Source: Lichenostomus cassidix (taxonomy: Eukaryota; Chordata; Aves; Passeriformes; Meliphagidae). From it: 64,000 nucleotides of DNA. Shown here piece by piece: positions 51,901 through 64,000 of this stretch. Location: assembly GCA_008360975.2 (NCBI GenBank), contig CM039182.1, positions 16,588,324-16,652,323 of the forward strand, read 5' to 3'. The position numbers were made by a program, and so were the translations under genes. Each line of letters begins with the position of its first letter. Position 1 is the first letter of the stretch. The notes beneath the pieces are model-generated. The model saw nothing but the letters and a program-made list of their open reading frames with translations, was not told the DNA's origin and made no database searches.

Positions 51901-54900
51901 GTAACAAAACAAAACAAAAAGCTGAAATGGTGTATAAACAACAACAGAAGACACTGCATTTCAGTTTTCTGTGGTCCTAAGCAATCCAGGAAATACAACA
52001 GCATTAATTAGCACTGAATTCCTGAATGTCCTGAATATGAGTGTCAGAGTATTTTTTTAGTGAAGGAAAAAAAAAAAGAAATTAAAAGTCAAAACAAAAT
52101 TATAGTCATCCTGTATCAGTTACATTGTAATACTGAATTAACTGAACTGTAGACTTTTGGTGTCAGTCCAGGAAGACTGCAGGTTCTTCCAGGGCCACAT
52201 GTCACTGTGTATTATATGAGCATGGTACCATGGAAACCTAGGGAGGGGAAAAGGTTGGCATATTTTGATTTTTTTTCACTTTTGTCAAACAGTTCTACCA
52301 CTTCTGTTATATAAACAATGACCAAAGAGGGCTGTGATTTACAGAAAATTTCCTTTTACAAAAGAGGCTTCACTGGAATGTGAGTTTGCCTTTCAGATGA
52401 ATGAAGCATATAAAAAACTATCAGAGGAAAAAAAAATCAGATACATTTTTTCTTTGATCTCAACTTTGAATACATCCATATTTATTAAACCAGATAGCAT
52501 ATCTACCACTCCATGTACAGCTGGAAAACACTTATGGATACATGACAAAATGGTAGAGAAGTGAGGAAATATAGAGAATAGCACAGGTTTGCTCTGCTGT
52601 GCTAAGCTGATGTATGGGAAGTGACTAGAAAAATTACTATGCAAACTTGTCTCAAAACAAGTGAAATAAAAGGTGTAGCTAAAGGTGCACGTGAAGGCAA
52701 TGTGCTTGCTCTGCAGTGCTCCCAGGAGCACCCCTGTGTCCCTTGGGGTGCAGGTCTGGCAGATCCATCCCACTCCACAGGTGAGGACATGGGAGATGTG
52801 ATGAGACCTTATGGGACTGTATTCCCTAATCTGCCTCTTACTTCTCTGAAAACCCTTCCTGTTCAAATTCTTCTTTTTCCTGGTACAGGTGGCTCTTTAC
52901 TTCTATTAAATGACAGAAGTGAGAAGACATTTTTGTCAAGTTGAAAACACGTGGTGTGAAGTGGACCTGGTTGAAATGTTCAGTTGCTTTTCTTACTAAA
53001 ATATGCCTTCCCAACAAATAAATGTTTTCCAGTATGACTGTATTTCTGTCTTGATTTCCATGTTCTGTTTTTCCAAAGCAAACTGAATCTTTTTACTCTC
53101 TCTTATCCCATGTATCTTCTCCCAACCACAAAGACACTGTTATCTTTGTTAGTGAAAGAGCTGTGTGGAAAAACTGAACTGCTAATTTTCAAGAATTTTA
53201 TCACAAATAAAAAAAGTTTATTTTTAAGAAATAGAATACAGAGATTCTTCTTTCTGTCCGTGAGGCTGAGCAACAGCAAGATGTTTAGCTCTTCTGTTAA
53301 GAGACAGAAGTTGGACTTGCCAGTTCCCAGACACTGATATTAAGAGTTGCAGAAAAGAGTGCAACTGCATTTCATTGTGGTGTTTATCCTAATACTATTC
53401 ACACCTGGAAGAGGACTACTGGGGACCAAAGAATGGGCACAAAAGCAACTGGAAGGAGTGCTCTGAACCCTGTTAGTACCCTGGAACAATAGTGTCATAA
53501 GTTATTTATTTTCTTGATAAATTCAGGGACTGATTAGGACTGCTACCCAGGTCAAGGAAAATGTCAAATACTATGACAAGGCTTTGCTTTAATTTTATTG
53601 TTGTTGGTTGTGGTACAAAATTCAAGCAACTCATTCCCAGCTAACTGCAGGAAACACCCTTTATTTTAAGGGAGAAAGAGTTGTACCTCTTTTGAATATT
53701 TCTCTGTAAAATAATGAAAAGGAAATTGTGTGTCCTGCTCAACCTTTCATCATGCTGTTTGAATAATTAATTTTAACCTATTTGAATAATAGCCTCCTAA
53801 TAGAATATAGATCACAAATACAGAAATATTCATAGCAAAGGCCAATTTACAAAGACAGGCCCATGAGCTACCACTTTACCTGTACTGACAAATTGTCAGA
53901 ATTTTCTGGCATTTGCAGGCTTTGTGCAATATTACTAAACCAAATAAATATAATCCTCATGTTCTTTCACTTCCCTTTCAAGTCTTTGAACAATACTTAC
54001 ATGAAGGTCAATTTTTTTTCTATTACTAGCTATAGCTGAGCTCAAACAGAACATAATTATTAAATTTACTTTTTACTTGAAAAATAGTCAGGAAAAGCAA
54101 AGGCCATCAATCATAAAGCAATTTCATTAAAAGTGCACCAGATGTCAGGCATCCAAGAAATCCCCAAATACTTTATTTTTCAGTTCATGTGGTCCTTGAT
54201 CCTTCCTGTTATGCAAGTAACGAAACCTATTAGGATATATCATGATGAAGGTAAGGTGTTCTGCACTCAGAAATGTGACCATTACGGCATCCAAGCTGCA
54301 CTACACCAGCTGCATGACAGACATTTGAGAAAACAATATTTGCTGGCAAAGAACCCCCACAATTTAAATGGTTAATGCCCCAGGGACACCTTTTCTTATA
54401 AGAGCAGAAATTCCTTCCTTGGGGACACACTGCTTAGATCAAGATGCCTGCTTCTCACCCAACAATGGTGAATATATAAATGAAAGAAAGTCAGTAAAGA
54501 CATAAATAACAACTAAGTTCACTTTCAGTCTATTCACAGCTTTATGGTTAATTTAAAAGATGAATGTGTACAATGGCAATAACAAAAAATCTAGATCACT
54601 TGAAGTGCCTGTTTCACTAGGTTATGCATTCAATTAACACAGAAATTAAATGAAGATACAAAGATATTACTTTCAAGAATAAAATGCACTCTAATATTGA
54701 TAACTGCTTAATCACCAGGACATTAAAGGGACTACACAAAACATCTGATGGAATAGGAACCCAAATATCAGAAGCAGGAGGTGGGGCTCAGTATATTCCC
54801 CTGTTTAGTTTACAAATAGTTTCAGAATACCTGAACTGAATTTCACCTTTCCTATTCAACATGGCTTCACCTATTACAGAAGATAATACCACAGCTCACT

Positions 54901-57900
54901 AGAACTGTCAGTGTAAATTGTAGTTCAATCACATAGAAATAAATAGTTTATGGTAAAATATAGGATAAAAAACCCAACCTGACTGCAAAGCTCAAGATTT
55001 ATAATATCTCAGAGGAAACAAACTGAGAGTGATATAAGAAGGGTTAGAATAAACCTGATAAAGGTAAAAAAAATTCATTATTCTCATGACTTAGAAGGCA
55101 AATGAACTACAGATGAAGATCATTATATTAATTTCAGGTGAGGCAAAACCTCATAATTCTGAAGATTTTAAATCCAGCCTCAGTTTATTTTATTCAGTTT
55201 TACTTTATAAGAGTCACTCCACACTAATACCTTATAATTGTATCTGAGAAATCCTGATCCTGAAAAATTGTGAGATTTTTCAGCTCTTCAGAATTTATTA
55301 TGCTAAGTAATATCTCATTAAGTTTAGATCATGGAATGTATGTTTCTCTGGAAATAAAAGAACATTTGTCTTTGAAGGAAATACTGCTATGTATAACTTA
55401 ATTATTCTTCCTACTACTGTATTGCTGACAGGCCCAGTCCCCAGGAAGCTTCATGTTAGTGCAGATTCTGCACAAGGAAAAAGTGAAAAAGACTGTGCTA
55501 TCTGCAGAAACCGAAGAGTTTAAGACTTATGGATAGCATGTGGATAAGGGCAGATGAGAGCAATGGAACAACAAGGCAATATCACTTTTCAGAACTAGCA
55601 ATTAGTAGTCCCAGCCCATCAGTATCCCACTCTAAGTCACGTATTTTGCCAGCACTTGAATCTGAAGACATGCTATGGAGAGCAGGGGATGCTCTCAAAA
55701 AGCCTCCATCAAGCATGAGGAAAGTATGAAGGGAACAAGGGGTGTTTTTTTGGAAAAGCTAACAAGATGAGGCTGGTGTTGACACTTGTGCATCAAAGAA
55801 ATGGCATCGTGAGAGAGAAAAAAGCTCATGTGGGAGTTGAAAAAACCAGAGATATACAGCTCATGTATGATGTCAGGAGGGAGATGCAAGGAGGACAACA
55901 CAAAGTGGCAGAGCAGTAAATCATTTGCAGCATCATTTGGAACAGACAGGGGCAGCTGTGAATGCATCTGCCAAGGCCAGCTGAAAGGACATTGCAAGAG
56001 TCAAGACACAAGACACCAAGCTGAGACAATAAATTTAGGTCTGCAGACTAGCAGAAAACATGTATTAAAAGGGAGCTCAGAAGGAGCTCAGCAAGGCTTA
56101 GACATAGCCGGAGGCACAGTGAGCTCCAGAGCCCAAAGTGACGTTTGGTTACAAGCAGGTTGCTACAGTGACTAAGAAAGCATAGCTGGGATGTCCTAGA
56201 GGGAAGCAGGAGGAGATCAAGGCTTCTTTTCTGCTATATTGAAGTTGATGAGAAGATGTCAGAGAAAAATGTCATGATTTTATTCCAGACAGGGGGAAGC
56301 ATGGCTGGGACAAGGAAGGCAGAAAGCAGTCTGACTGTATTCATAGCTCAAAGTCCTAACAAGAAGCTGACAGCATGAGCCTGCTCCTAAAAACCTTCAA
56401 CTTTCACCCAAAGAAATAAAAAAAGAATGAAGAACAGGCATATGTTTGAGTCTGAGTGATCTGTTTTCAGCTTGTACCACACGATACAGCCAAAACCAAC
56501 CAACCAAAATATCAAAACCAGCACGAAGTTTCTCTGAACATTCTACCATTAACTAAAAGTTTTGCAAGTACAAATATTCAATAAAAAATGCAAGACTTTG
56601 CCCAGAATAAGGTTTCCAATACAGTTTTATATCTACTATTTGAAAGTTCCCATGCGACATTTTTTTCTGATGTTTTCTTTCCCAGTTTCTCAATTCATGT
56701 TATTTCTTTCTTCTCTCTGAGTAAAACTTCTAAAAAACCCTATTTTCTCATCTTCATAAGAGCCTCTCCTTAGTTAAATTGGTTTTTCAACATCAAAATG
56801 GGGTCCTACTGTTAGACTCTTAAAACAAGAAGAAAGACAGGAGTCTGCTCTTGGAGAGGGAGGCATGCCAAAGACCTCATGCAAGCCACCAGGGACTTTG
56901 CTATTGCTATTGATTGTACAAGGAAGGTTCACAGCAGGATACAACTCCAAGACAAATAGCAGGATAAATAAATAATGTCGCTGTTATTCTGCTGACATGA
57001 TAGGAAGTCTCTTCCCAGCAAATCTGTAAATGCCCATTCACGAACAAATGAAACCAGATAAATGCAACTCTCCTGAAGTTACTGCATCAAGGAATCAGTG
57101 GGGAAAGCTTATTATCATGTGACAGACCATTTGGTCTACTCAGATACCCTATAAGGGCTATAAATACAAGACTCAGCAGGAAGCAGAGAGTTAACAGACA
57201 AGCAAAAATCTTAGTAGTTTGCTCAGTTTATTTTGTGACTTTAAAACAACTTTGGAGAAACTTTTCTATTGTATAATAGTTGTCATTATTGAAAAGTATT
57301 TGCTGGAATTCAAGAATTCAATTACTTTTCATAATTTTTTTTTTAAGTGAAATCATAGTGTAATAAAATTAAACAAACATATGCCTTCACGGCTACTACA
57401 GTTTTATCTTTGGTGACAGCTATATTCTTGGCCAGCACCCTGCACTGAAAGTGCACTACCAGCTCCACTCATTGGAACTTTGGGGCTCTGTGTTGTAGAT
57501 TTCTGTGGAGTACTGGTGGAACAGAAGGCAACAATAATTCACTGACTGAAATGTCCTATGCAGCAAGACATTAAGAATAAGAAAGCAAAGACCAGGAATC
57601 AGTTTCAATGTCAAAGTGGAGCAAATGGGTCACAATCCACGGCTGATTCACATCCTTTTGAAGGCAGTGCACTCCTTGAAAAACCATGAATGTTTTCCAG
57701 ATGGGCCTCCTAAAGTGTTGCACAATTCAACTTTGTAGAGACAAGCATTGGCTTGATATATAGAGACGACTGCAGCTTTTGAATCCTAGAGCTACTGCTT
57801 AGTATTGATGAAAAGTTATTTTTATGACCTATCTCGTCCATTAGGAGTAGACTCTAGATAGAGCACTTTTTTTGCTTCCTACCACCCTGCTCTTCTCATT

Positions 57901-59372
57901 AGCTCTTCTTTACAAGGCTGAACTGGAACCAATGAACATATTTCATATCTAGATCTTTATTTTCTTCAAATTTCAGTTTTCATTAGGCCTAAAGTGTCTG
58001 TAGTTTATTTTTCCATTCACGAGCACTTAATGTCTCTGAAGTGTGTATAAGAATGCAAATATATACTCATTTGAAACCTTTGGCCTTATGAAGTGAATAC
58101 ATACAATACTCTGCAAACACAGGGCAACACCTCCACTGCAGCCATGCCTACCAATGCCTGCTGTCTTTGGGAACTCCAGCAGCCAATACATCCTTCCTGA
58201 GACTCAACTGCTGCTGCAGGCTAAAAGCCCCTCCACTTCTTATCTTTCCAGTATGGCACTCTTAAATTATTTATGTGGGAGTTAAGAAAGTACAGCATCC
58301 CTAAAGGCACATCTTAACTACACAGAAAAATGGGAAGGGACATGCAGATAAAGGAAATGCAAACTCCTCTAAAAACAACAGCTTTGAAAACAGCATCGGC
58401 AATGTCTTTAAAGTAGCACACCTGAAGATCACAATAAACTTCCTGAGGAATCACAAGAAACTAGGCTGTCACCCTAGGATAGGATGAAGAAAGGGTGGAT
58501 AAAGCAGCACACAGAATGTGTATGTGCTGAGTGAACTATCAGGTATGCCCACCAGCACAGCATGTAAAGGCAGCTGCTCCATCTGCGCTTTCCACTTCAG
58601 CTGAAATGTCAGAAATTGTTGTCTAGGGAGAAAAAAGCAGAATATGCACCAAAGATGAAAGGCATCCAGGCATAAGCACGTCAAGATGCCACTGTGGAGT
58701 AAAAAAGGGGAAAAGGATTGGCTGATTTACATTAGAAAAAGAGGTATGTTTGCAAAGCCAGCATGCTTTAATATTTAAAGCTGTATCACACATCAATAGC
58801 CTATGATTACCTCACTCTGAATTACTGCATCCTATCATGGCTGCAGAAAGGGAGAAAAGACATTCTTGAGTTCTTAGTATTAGAACGGGAAACTACAGCA
58901 TAAATTTGCATGTTGCCTTTCCATCTATGTGCAATTCTGTGCAGTGTTTAAAATTGCACTGTTTAGGAACTGTCTTCACAGTTTTGAAATCATATTTAGC
59001 AGAACACTTGAATATATTTACACTAAATGGGATAAATGGAAGAAGTGGTGGCAGAGTGTATCTAGCCACCCTGAACTCCAAATTGAAAATCTGTATTCAA
59101 CAGAATAAGAACCATACAACAACAGTCTGTAGCTATTATTTGCTACAGTTCCCTCAACAAAGGTAAAATGATTTATTCCTGTTATGCCATGTGGTCCTGT
59201 TAACTGTATTTACCTTGATCAGTGTTCAAGATGTATATTTTCCTCCTCTCATTAAAAGTATTTGTATTTTTGTATTTCCAACAGTTCTTGAGTGTTTGTC
59301 AATAAAGGGGGAGGGAAGGGGGAAGACCAGTACAATTAAAGGTCATTTAGTTAAAAATTTCCAATATTTGGG

Positions 59373-59398
59373 ATTGGAAACCCAAATTGGAAACCCAA
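59373..59398. repeat. 13-bp tandem duplication
   Basis: Two exact head-to-tail copies of attggaaacccaa, at 59373-59385 and 59386-59398. The surrounding atttggg/cccaaat also forms a short inverted repeat. Confidence 0.85.
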
Positions 59399-61518
59399 AA
59401 ACAACCTTTTCCAAGTGTGCCCACTGCTACCAATTTTACCTTGACATGTTGGATTTACATCCAGAGATGCTGGCCACAGGGACATCAGGAAGGTGGAATG
59501 ACCAGATCTCCACGCTCACCCCCAATTCCCCTGTTTTCAGAACCTGGCAGCAACACAAGCTGGTGAGATGAGGGCAAAGTAGTTTGGCTTTAGTGCAACT
59601 ACTCTGAAGCCTTTAGCATTGATCTGAATGAGAATTCCCAGCAAACAAGACCCTTCTGAAAAGGTCTAGCATGAGTCAAGGCTGGCAGCACATTCTCATC
59701 TCTCATCACAAAGCAGCAATTAGTCTCTTCCACTCTATGGCTGAGATCAACTGCTCTGTGCTCTTTGGCAGCAGAGGTTCTTGGCATTTCTTAAGGGCAC
59801 TCACAATTCCTCACAGCAGTTGTATCCTACCCAAAAGCTCCCTGTTTGAGCTGGTAAGCTGCTATGCAAAGGTCAGTTATTTTCAGCTCTTCTTTCCAAT
59901 TCATTCAAAAAGGCAGCCTCATATCTGATGAGCCCTTTAGGTTCTTTGCAGGTATTGTCTTTCTACAGTCCAGTACTTTTACAAAAACATGGTTACAACA
60001 CAGCTGGTTTTCTCTCTAAGGCTCTGGTAGATTTTTAGACCTACGTGAAGTCTGAAATCTAAAAAAAAAAATCTGATTTTTATTCATAGTTATTTAAATG
60101 TTCAGTTTCTTTCTGGTAGCTTTGCTACCCTTACACTGCAAGTAATCAATACTGCCATTGGTCACTCCCTGTTTGAGCTCTCCATTGGTCCACATAGCAC
60201 TATTTGCACAGATGAATTCCCCTATTTCATTAATGCTTTTTCCTACAAAATCACTTTTAATCAAAATTACTTTTGAGAATATTTAACATCCATGATTTCT
60301 GTCCTTGTATAACCAGCTACTTTTGTTAGCTTAGCCTCATACTTTCTGGGTATGTTTTTTTGTAGTGAGTTTTGCATTATTCAATCAATAATAATGCCAC
60401 AGCTCATAAAGATGTTTGCTTGTATCACCTTGAGCCATTCTGCTCCTTAGTTGTTCAACTCAGAGAATGTTTTGCACCTCTGCATACAGCCATGAAAATC
60501 TGACCTGGTAGGGCTGAAAGTTGTTCTTCAAGATCCCCACATACTCATACTCTATCAAAGCCTTTGAAAAGCAAGGAAATAAGAGGAGCATATTCCTTTA
60601 CAGACTCCTCTGTGATTGCCAAGACACATATCATGACTATCAAAAGCACTGAGCTGTTTCTTGTTTTGCATCCAGTGTCCCTTTACTTCTCTGACACTGC
60701 AGAAGCCTCACCACCTTCTCAGGTCAGATTCAGGAAAATCACTCTGTCAGAGAAGTCTAACAGAACTCCAGCATTTCCACCACTGAGGAAAAATCTCTTT
60801 TTCCAAGGCTTCATCACACAACTCCCTCAGTGTCACTAAACTGGTGCTGTCAGGTGCTGTCATCTGTTCTGATGGGATTTCACAAATTTTCATCTTCCTT
60901 GAGGTTTTCAGGCTCTTGCATCTTGTGTCAATGCCAGGGTCATGGCTTCCAGCTTTCACTACTGATTAGCATGAGGTTGTCTGGAGTAAAGATTTCTTTG
61001 AAGTAATCCACACATCTGATTTCTCTTCTGTATTAGTTATGAATAATTTTTCCTCTTTTGTCTCTGTTTGGCACATTTCCCCCATTTGCTCTCCTGCTGA
61101 AATGGTTCGTCTTTTCCCATTATAGCAGGAGCATCTCCTCTTTATATTTTTCATCTTTTTTTGTCTTTCCCTACAAAGTTTTTCACTAGTGGTTTAGCTT
61201 CTGTTACTCCTGTGCCTTCTTCCAAATTTTTCTTATTCTTTTGATTTTGGAGTTCTTCCTTTCTCCAGTTGTGACTCTTGCAGTTTAATAACATTGTTGC
61301 TGAGCTGATCTCAGGGCTGCTGAGTCACTTTCACCTGTGTTTGACAAAGCCTCAAATGAATTCCTCAGAATCGATCTGAACTCTGTCACAGTATCTTCTT
61401 GCCATTCCATTTTGTTCTTCTGGCCAATTCCAACTGCTGTCTGAAGTCACTACTTTGCCATTACATTTATAGGTTGGCAATGGTCAGATTGGTCAGCGGT
61501 ACCAGTAGTTTGGACTAA

Positions 61519-61523
61519 CTGCG
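61519..61523. repeat. Left target-site duplication (ctgcg) of the solo LTR
   Basis: These five bases directly precede the TG start of the LTR and are repeated exactly at 61990-61994, directly after its CA end. Confidence 0.82.
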
Positions 61524-61989
61524 TGTCCTATGTTGCAGTATAGATGTATTTAAGTATTCTATTACCACCAGCTGTGGGCTGTTAGCTGTTATCACCTGCT
61601 AACGACCCACCCTGGATGACAGGCAATGGGCCATCAGGGACCCACCGTGTGACTCATGGACTTATCTCATCCCATTGTGGGATACTCTGCCCAGGAGGGA
61701 TGAGCCAGGTGTTCCCACCTGGATATAACCTGGCCTTGGAACTGCCTGAGCTAGCCCTGTCTACTGGGTTCCCAGAGGACAAGAGCTACCACTGGACCTT
61801 CAGCTGGAGACTAGACCTTCACAGGATCACTGCTTGAACTCAACTACTTCAGTTGGACTGCTACTACCACCCTAACAGGGTGTTAGGTTGTATCTGACTT
61901 TGTCAGTGCTTTTCCTTGTATTATTTCACTTATTTTTAATTTCAATCTTGACTTGTGATCTCCCACTGGTTTGTTTTCAAACCAACACA
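61524..61989 (+). mobile_element. Solo LTR of an avian endogenous retrovirus (ERVL-like), with intact target duplication
   Basis: This 466-bp element begins TGTCC and ends CCAACACA, so it has TG...CA termini. It is flanked on both sides by the same five bases, ctgcg (61519-61523 and 61990-61994). Inside are landmarks of an avian LTR: 'gagccaggtgttcccacctg', a TATA-like gatataa at 61722-61728, 'gaggacaagagctaccactg', 'tatctgactttgtcagtgct' and 'ggtttgttttcaaaccaaca'. There are no internal genes, so it is the product of LTR-LTR recombination. A 5-bp duplication fits class III (ERVL-type) integration. Assignment to a named family would need a repeat library. Confidence 0.88.
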
Positions 61990-61994
61990 CTGCG
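61990..61994. repeat. Right target-site duplication (ctgcg) of the solo LTR
   Basis: An exact copy of 61519-61523. The two mark the integration site within the fossil LINE. Confidence 0.82.
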
Positions 61995-64000
61995 TTTTGG
62001 ATGAACAAGCTGAATTTTGTTTGGTCACCTATTAAATGTGCAAGTCTACATGAGTAACTACAAGGTTTTCAAGAAGGGACATAAGATCCAACTTAATTAC
62101 TCTTTGCCAAGAGAACAAAAGATTTTCTGATTTAGACTCGTGTCCTACTTCTCTTCATGGCCTGTGCTGCACTATTAAAGAAGCAGAGAGTGATCCCTCC
62201 CCATCTATCCTCCCAAGTCTCCAACAATAAAATTATGGCCTTGCAGCACCAGATGTTTTGCCAAAACCACTGTGTTTAAACCCACTAGAAATATAGAAAC
62301 ATATACAAAAATGTATAGAAATACCCTCCATGATTCCTTCCTATTTGAATTGCTTTATACTTCAGGATCTGTGATACCCTTTGCCAATGAACGACACAAA
62401 GCAACTAAAAGTAGTGTAAAGCAACTACTTCATTTTTAAAAACATTTGAGTAACCCCTTGATCCTTAATCCCTCTAGTAATACCATAAGAGGAACCATGA
62501 ATATATATGTGTTCATACATCAACATCTCTCTGCTTTACACGATTTATACCATATTTCCAGCCCTGTGTTTTCCTGTCATCCCTTGGCTACCTACAAATA
62601 GTGCAGCTCACCCAGGCCCTTGAGACAACAATTTTTAAGAGCTTTTGGTGGCAGACCTTGGAAGAAGTACTCTCATAGCCACATGCTCAGTCTCCCTTCA
62701 CAGAGCTACAAATACATTTGTATGGTATCACATTCTCACAAAAGTCCACTTCCCACACTTGCCCATGGACCCAGGACTTCTATTATTTACTACCATTACT
62801 CTGAATTTGCAAATGTGTAAGTTGGACCTACTGATCTTTAGTTCTTGTCACTATCTTGGAAAGTCTTTAAAAATACAAATATCACATTTCCTATCTTCCA
62901 TTGCTCCTCCACTGCTATTAATGTAAACTTATTCCACAGTTAACAGTTCAGCAGTTTTCTAGACAGAAGTCTGAAGAGGATTCTTTAGAGGAACCTTAAG
63001 AAGTTGTTGAAGAAGAGACTTAGAACTTCAAAGACTTGTAAAAGTTCCTCCAAAGAGAAGCCAGGCTTTTAAAAGCCACTCATTTGGCTTGCTATAGGCT
63101 TTGCCTATTTATTACCATTCATTTTGTCAAGACCTTTCACTCATGGGAACTCACAAGCTGGTATTTACCAGGTTTTCTGTATGGTACTATTATTATAGCC
63201 CAGGTCAGTAACAAAGATCATGTCAAAATGAAAGCTGTATCATCACATTTTGTAAGTAACACTTTGGCACTAAAGGACTCTGTTCTCATTGCCATGCTCT
63301 GTGGCAGTGCAGCAGTCCATCTTTTACCCATGGTTGGTCTTTTAGTAACTGCCTTGGATCTCCCACATACTCCACACTTTTGACAAAACCAGGCTGATGG
63401 CAATTTTCCATTTTAAGTACTGCTTGGTCATAAGAAGTGCAACCAGTATGATCTGAAGAGCTGAGGTATTTCTTCACTTCTCTGAAATACTCATGATCTG
63501 CATCTGCTCTTACTGATATGTTGATTTTTTAAGAAAAATGTCACTGCTGTCATAATCTAAAGGATGCTCATGGACCTTTATCATTCTTTTTGTAAATTAT
63601 TACACTCACAGTATCCCTGCCAAGGTGCCTGGGATGTTTCTTCCCAAGTGCTTTCTCTTGGCAGACCTTAACTTTTCAGGCTCTTAGCTTTTTGAAGGTA
63701 GTAATTGCCAGGAGCCCCCATGAAGTATAAGCGTTCAGAAGTCTTCTGCAGTCACTTTTACTCAAGAGGTAACTTGATCCCATTTGCCTTCTGATTTTAC
63801 TGATCAACAACTAGATCAAAATGCCATTCTTCATTCCTTTCAGCACTGAAAGCGCCTTAATTTAATATCTTTTATTCTCAACCCCCATCTTTTGCTCCCT
63901 TAAACACTCTGAAATTTGCTTCTTGATATAGTAGCAGTACACCATTCTTTCTGTTAAAATGTTGCATTAAAAACTATTTTTTCCAACAATTTGAATATTG

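Larger units (their letters stand above)
60340..62250 (-). pseudogene. Fossil non-LTR retrotransposon (LINE) ORF2, not CR1-like, split by an LTR
   Basis: Minus-strand frames, broken by several stops and frameshifts, follow the order expected of a LINE ORF2. At about 61328-61369 there is a linker (LRNSFEALSNTGES). At 60973-61018 is the pre-RT motif RCVDYFKEIFTPDNL. At about 60775-60846 is TSLVTLRELCDEALEKEIFP followed by QWWK. At 60641-60690 is RSKGTLDAKQETAQCF. At 60549-60617 is EESVKEYAPLISLLFKGFDR, corresponding to the catalytic FxDFxKAFD motif. At 60360-60443 is SEWLKVIQANIFMSCGIIID, matching the xEWFxVxxGxxQGxxxSxxLFxxxIDWIM region. A weaker endonuclease-like HNFIVGDLGG lies near 62210. 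It is dead. The 61524-61989 part is a later LTR insertion. Its clade (RTE-like, L2-like or other) cannot be fixed by eye. Confidence 0.66.
48984..64000 (-). other. GPR158: GPR158 intron upstream of the TM2 exon (partial, runs off the window)
   Basis: This precedes the TM2 exon on the minus strand, and its acceptor is the tract ending gtcttctag at 48984. No exon for TM1 or the extracellular cache region was found up to 64000, so at least 15,017 bp of intron lie here. About 49.0-60.2 kb is AT-rich and shows no repeat I can name. About 60.3-62.3 kb holds a decayed LINE interrupted by a solo LTR. About 62.3-64.0 kb is unassigned and includes a coding-like minus-strand segment near 63286-63477. 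Confidence 0.75.

Noticed and set aside
52393..52866. 157-codon minus-strand frame and the plus-strand frame at 52334-52564 with a NEAYKKLSEEKKIRY stretch that hints at an HMG box
   Set aside because: The similarity is limited to about 15 lysine/glutamate-rich residues, the rest of the HMG fold is absent, and the frame overlaps an A-run. No retrocopy hallmarks were found.
59301..59325. Possible G-quadruplex (ggggg-a-ggg-aa-ggggg)
   Set aside because: It has only three G tracts, and a fourth is absent within normal loop length.
49000..60000. Search for the GPR158 TM1 exon upstream of 48983
   Set aside because: No minus-strand frame with a TM1-like helix, correct phase 0 donor and family residues was found. 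It is probably outside the window.

Overview
This window is a vertebrate nuclear sequence, almost certainly from a bird and probably a neoavian or passerine one. The evidence is twelve CR1 LINE fragments, most with the avian CR1 3' end (an ATTCTRTG-type octamer, the phrase ttccaacct/ttccagct, and '...gttggact...gatcctt...' before it), together with avian-type endogenous retrovirus LTRs. There are no bacterial-style operons, RNA genes, CRISPR arrays or other compact gene arrangements. Nearly all open frames of 60-170 codons here are chance frames in AT-rich intron.

The only host gene I can support is GPR158, an orphan class C GPCR, on the minus strand. Two consecutive exons are visible. One, at 48915-48983, is 69 bp and encodes the TM2 region. 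The other, at 20178-20287, is 110 bp and encodes the end of TM2, the first extracellular loop and TM3. Both have good splice sites, their reading phases join, and they are separated by an intron of 28,627 bp. The window also holds at least 15 kb of the intron before them and at least 20 kb of the intron after them. I could not find the exons for TM1 or for TM4-7 and the C-terminal tail, so they probably lie outside.

Layout: 1-20177 is intron with CR1 fragments at 1-146(-), 1150-1256(+), 4305-4455(-), 5590-6283(+), an internally deleted copy at 12640-13283(+), 16385-16520(-) and 18125-18945(-), plus a worn LTR at about 15870-16290(-). The intron at 20288-48914 carries CR1 at 21742-21950(-), 25055-25138(-), 35805-36300(-), 42285-42450(+) and 44622-44955(-), plus a 50-base pyrimidine tract that ends in an antisense acceptor-like AG. 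The intron at 48984-64000 has no recognisable CR1. It contains a decayed non-CR1 LINE reading on the minus strand (about 60340-62250), split by a solo LTR (61524-61989) with an intact 5-bp target duplication.

I found no novel multi-gene system. The items most worth a second look are the fossil LINE that does not look like CR1, the solo LTR nested inside it, the internally deleted CR1, and two exon-like segments inside the introns (30072-30187 minus, 54184-54250 plus).
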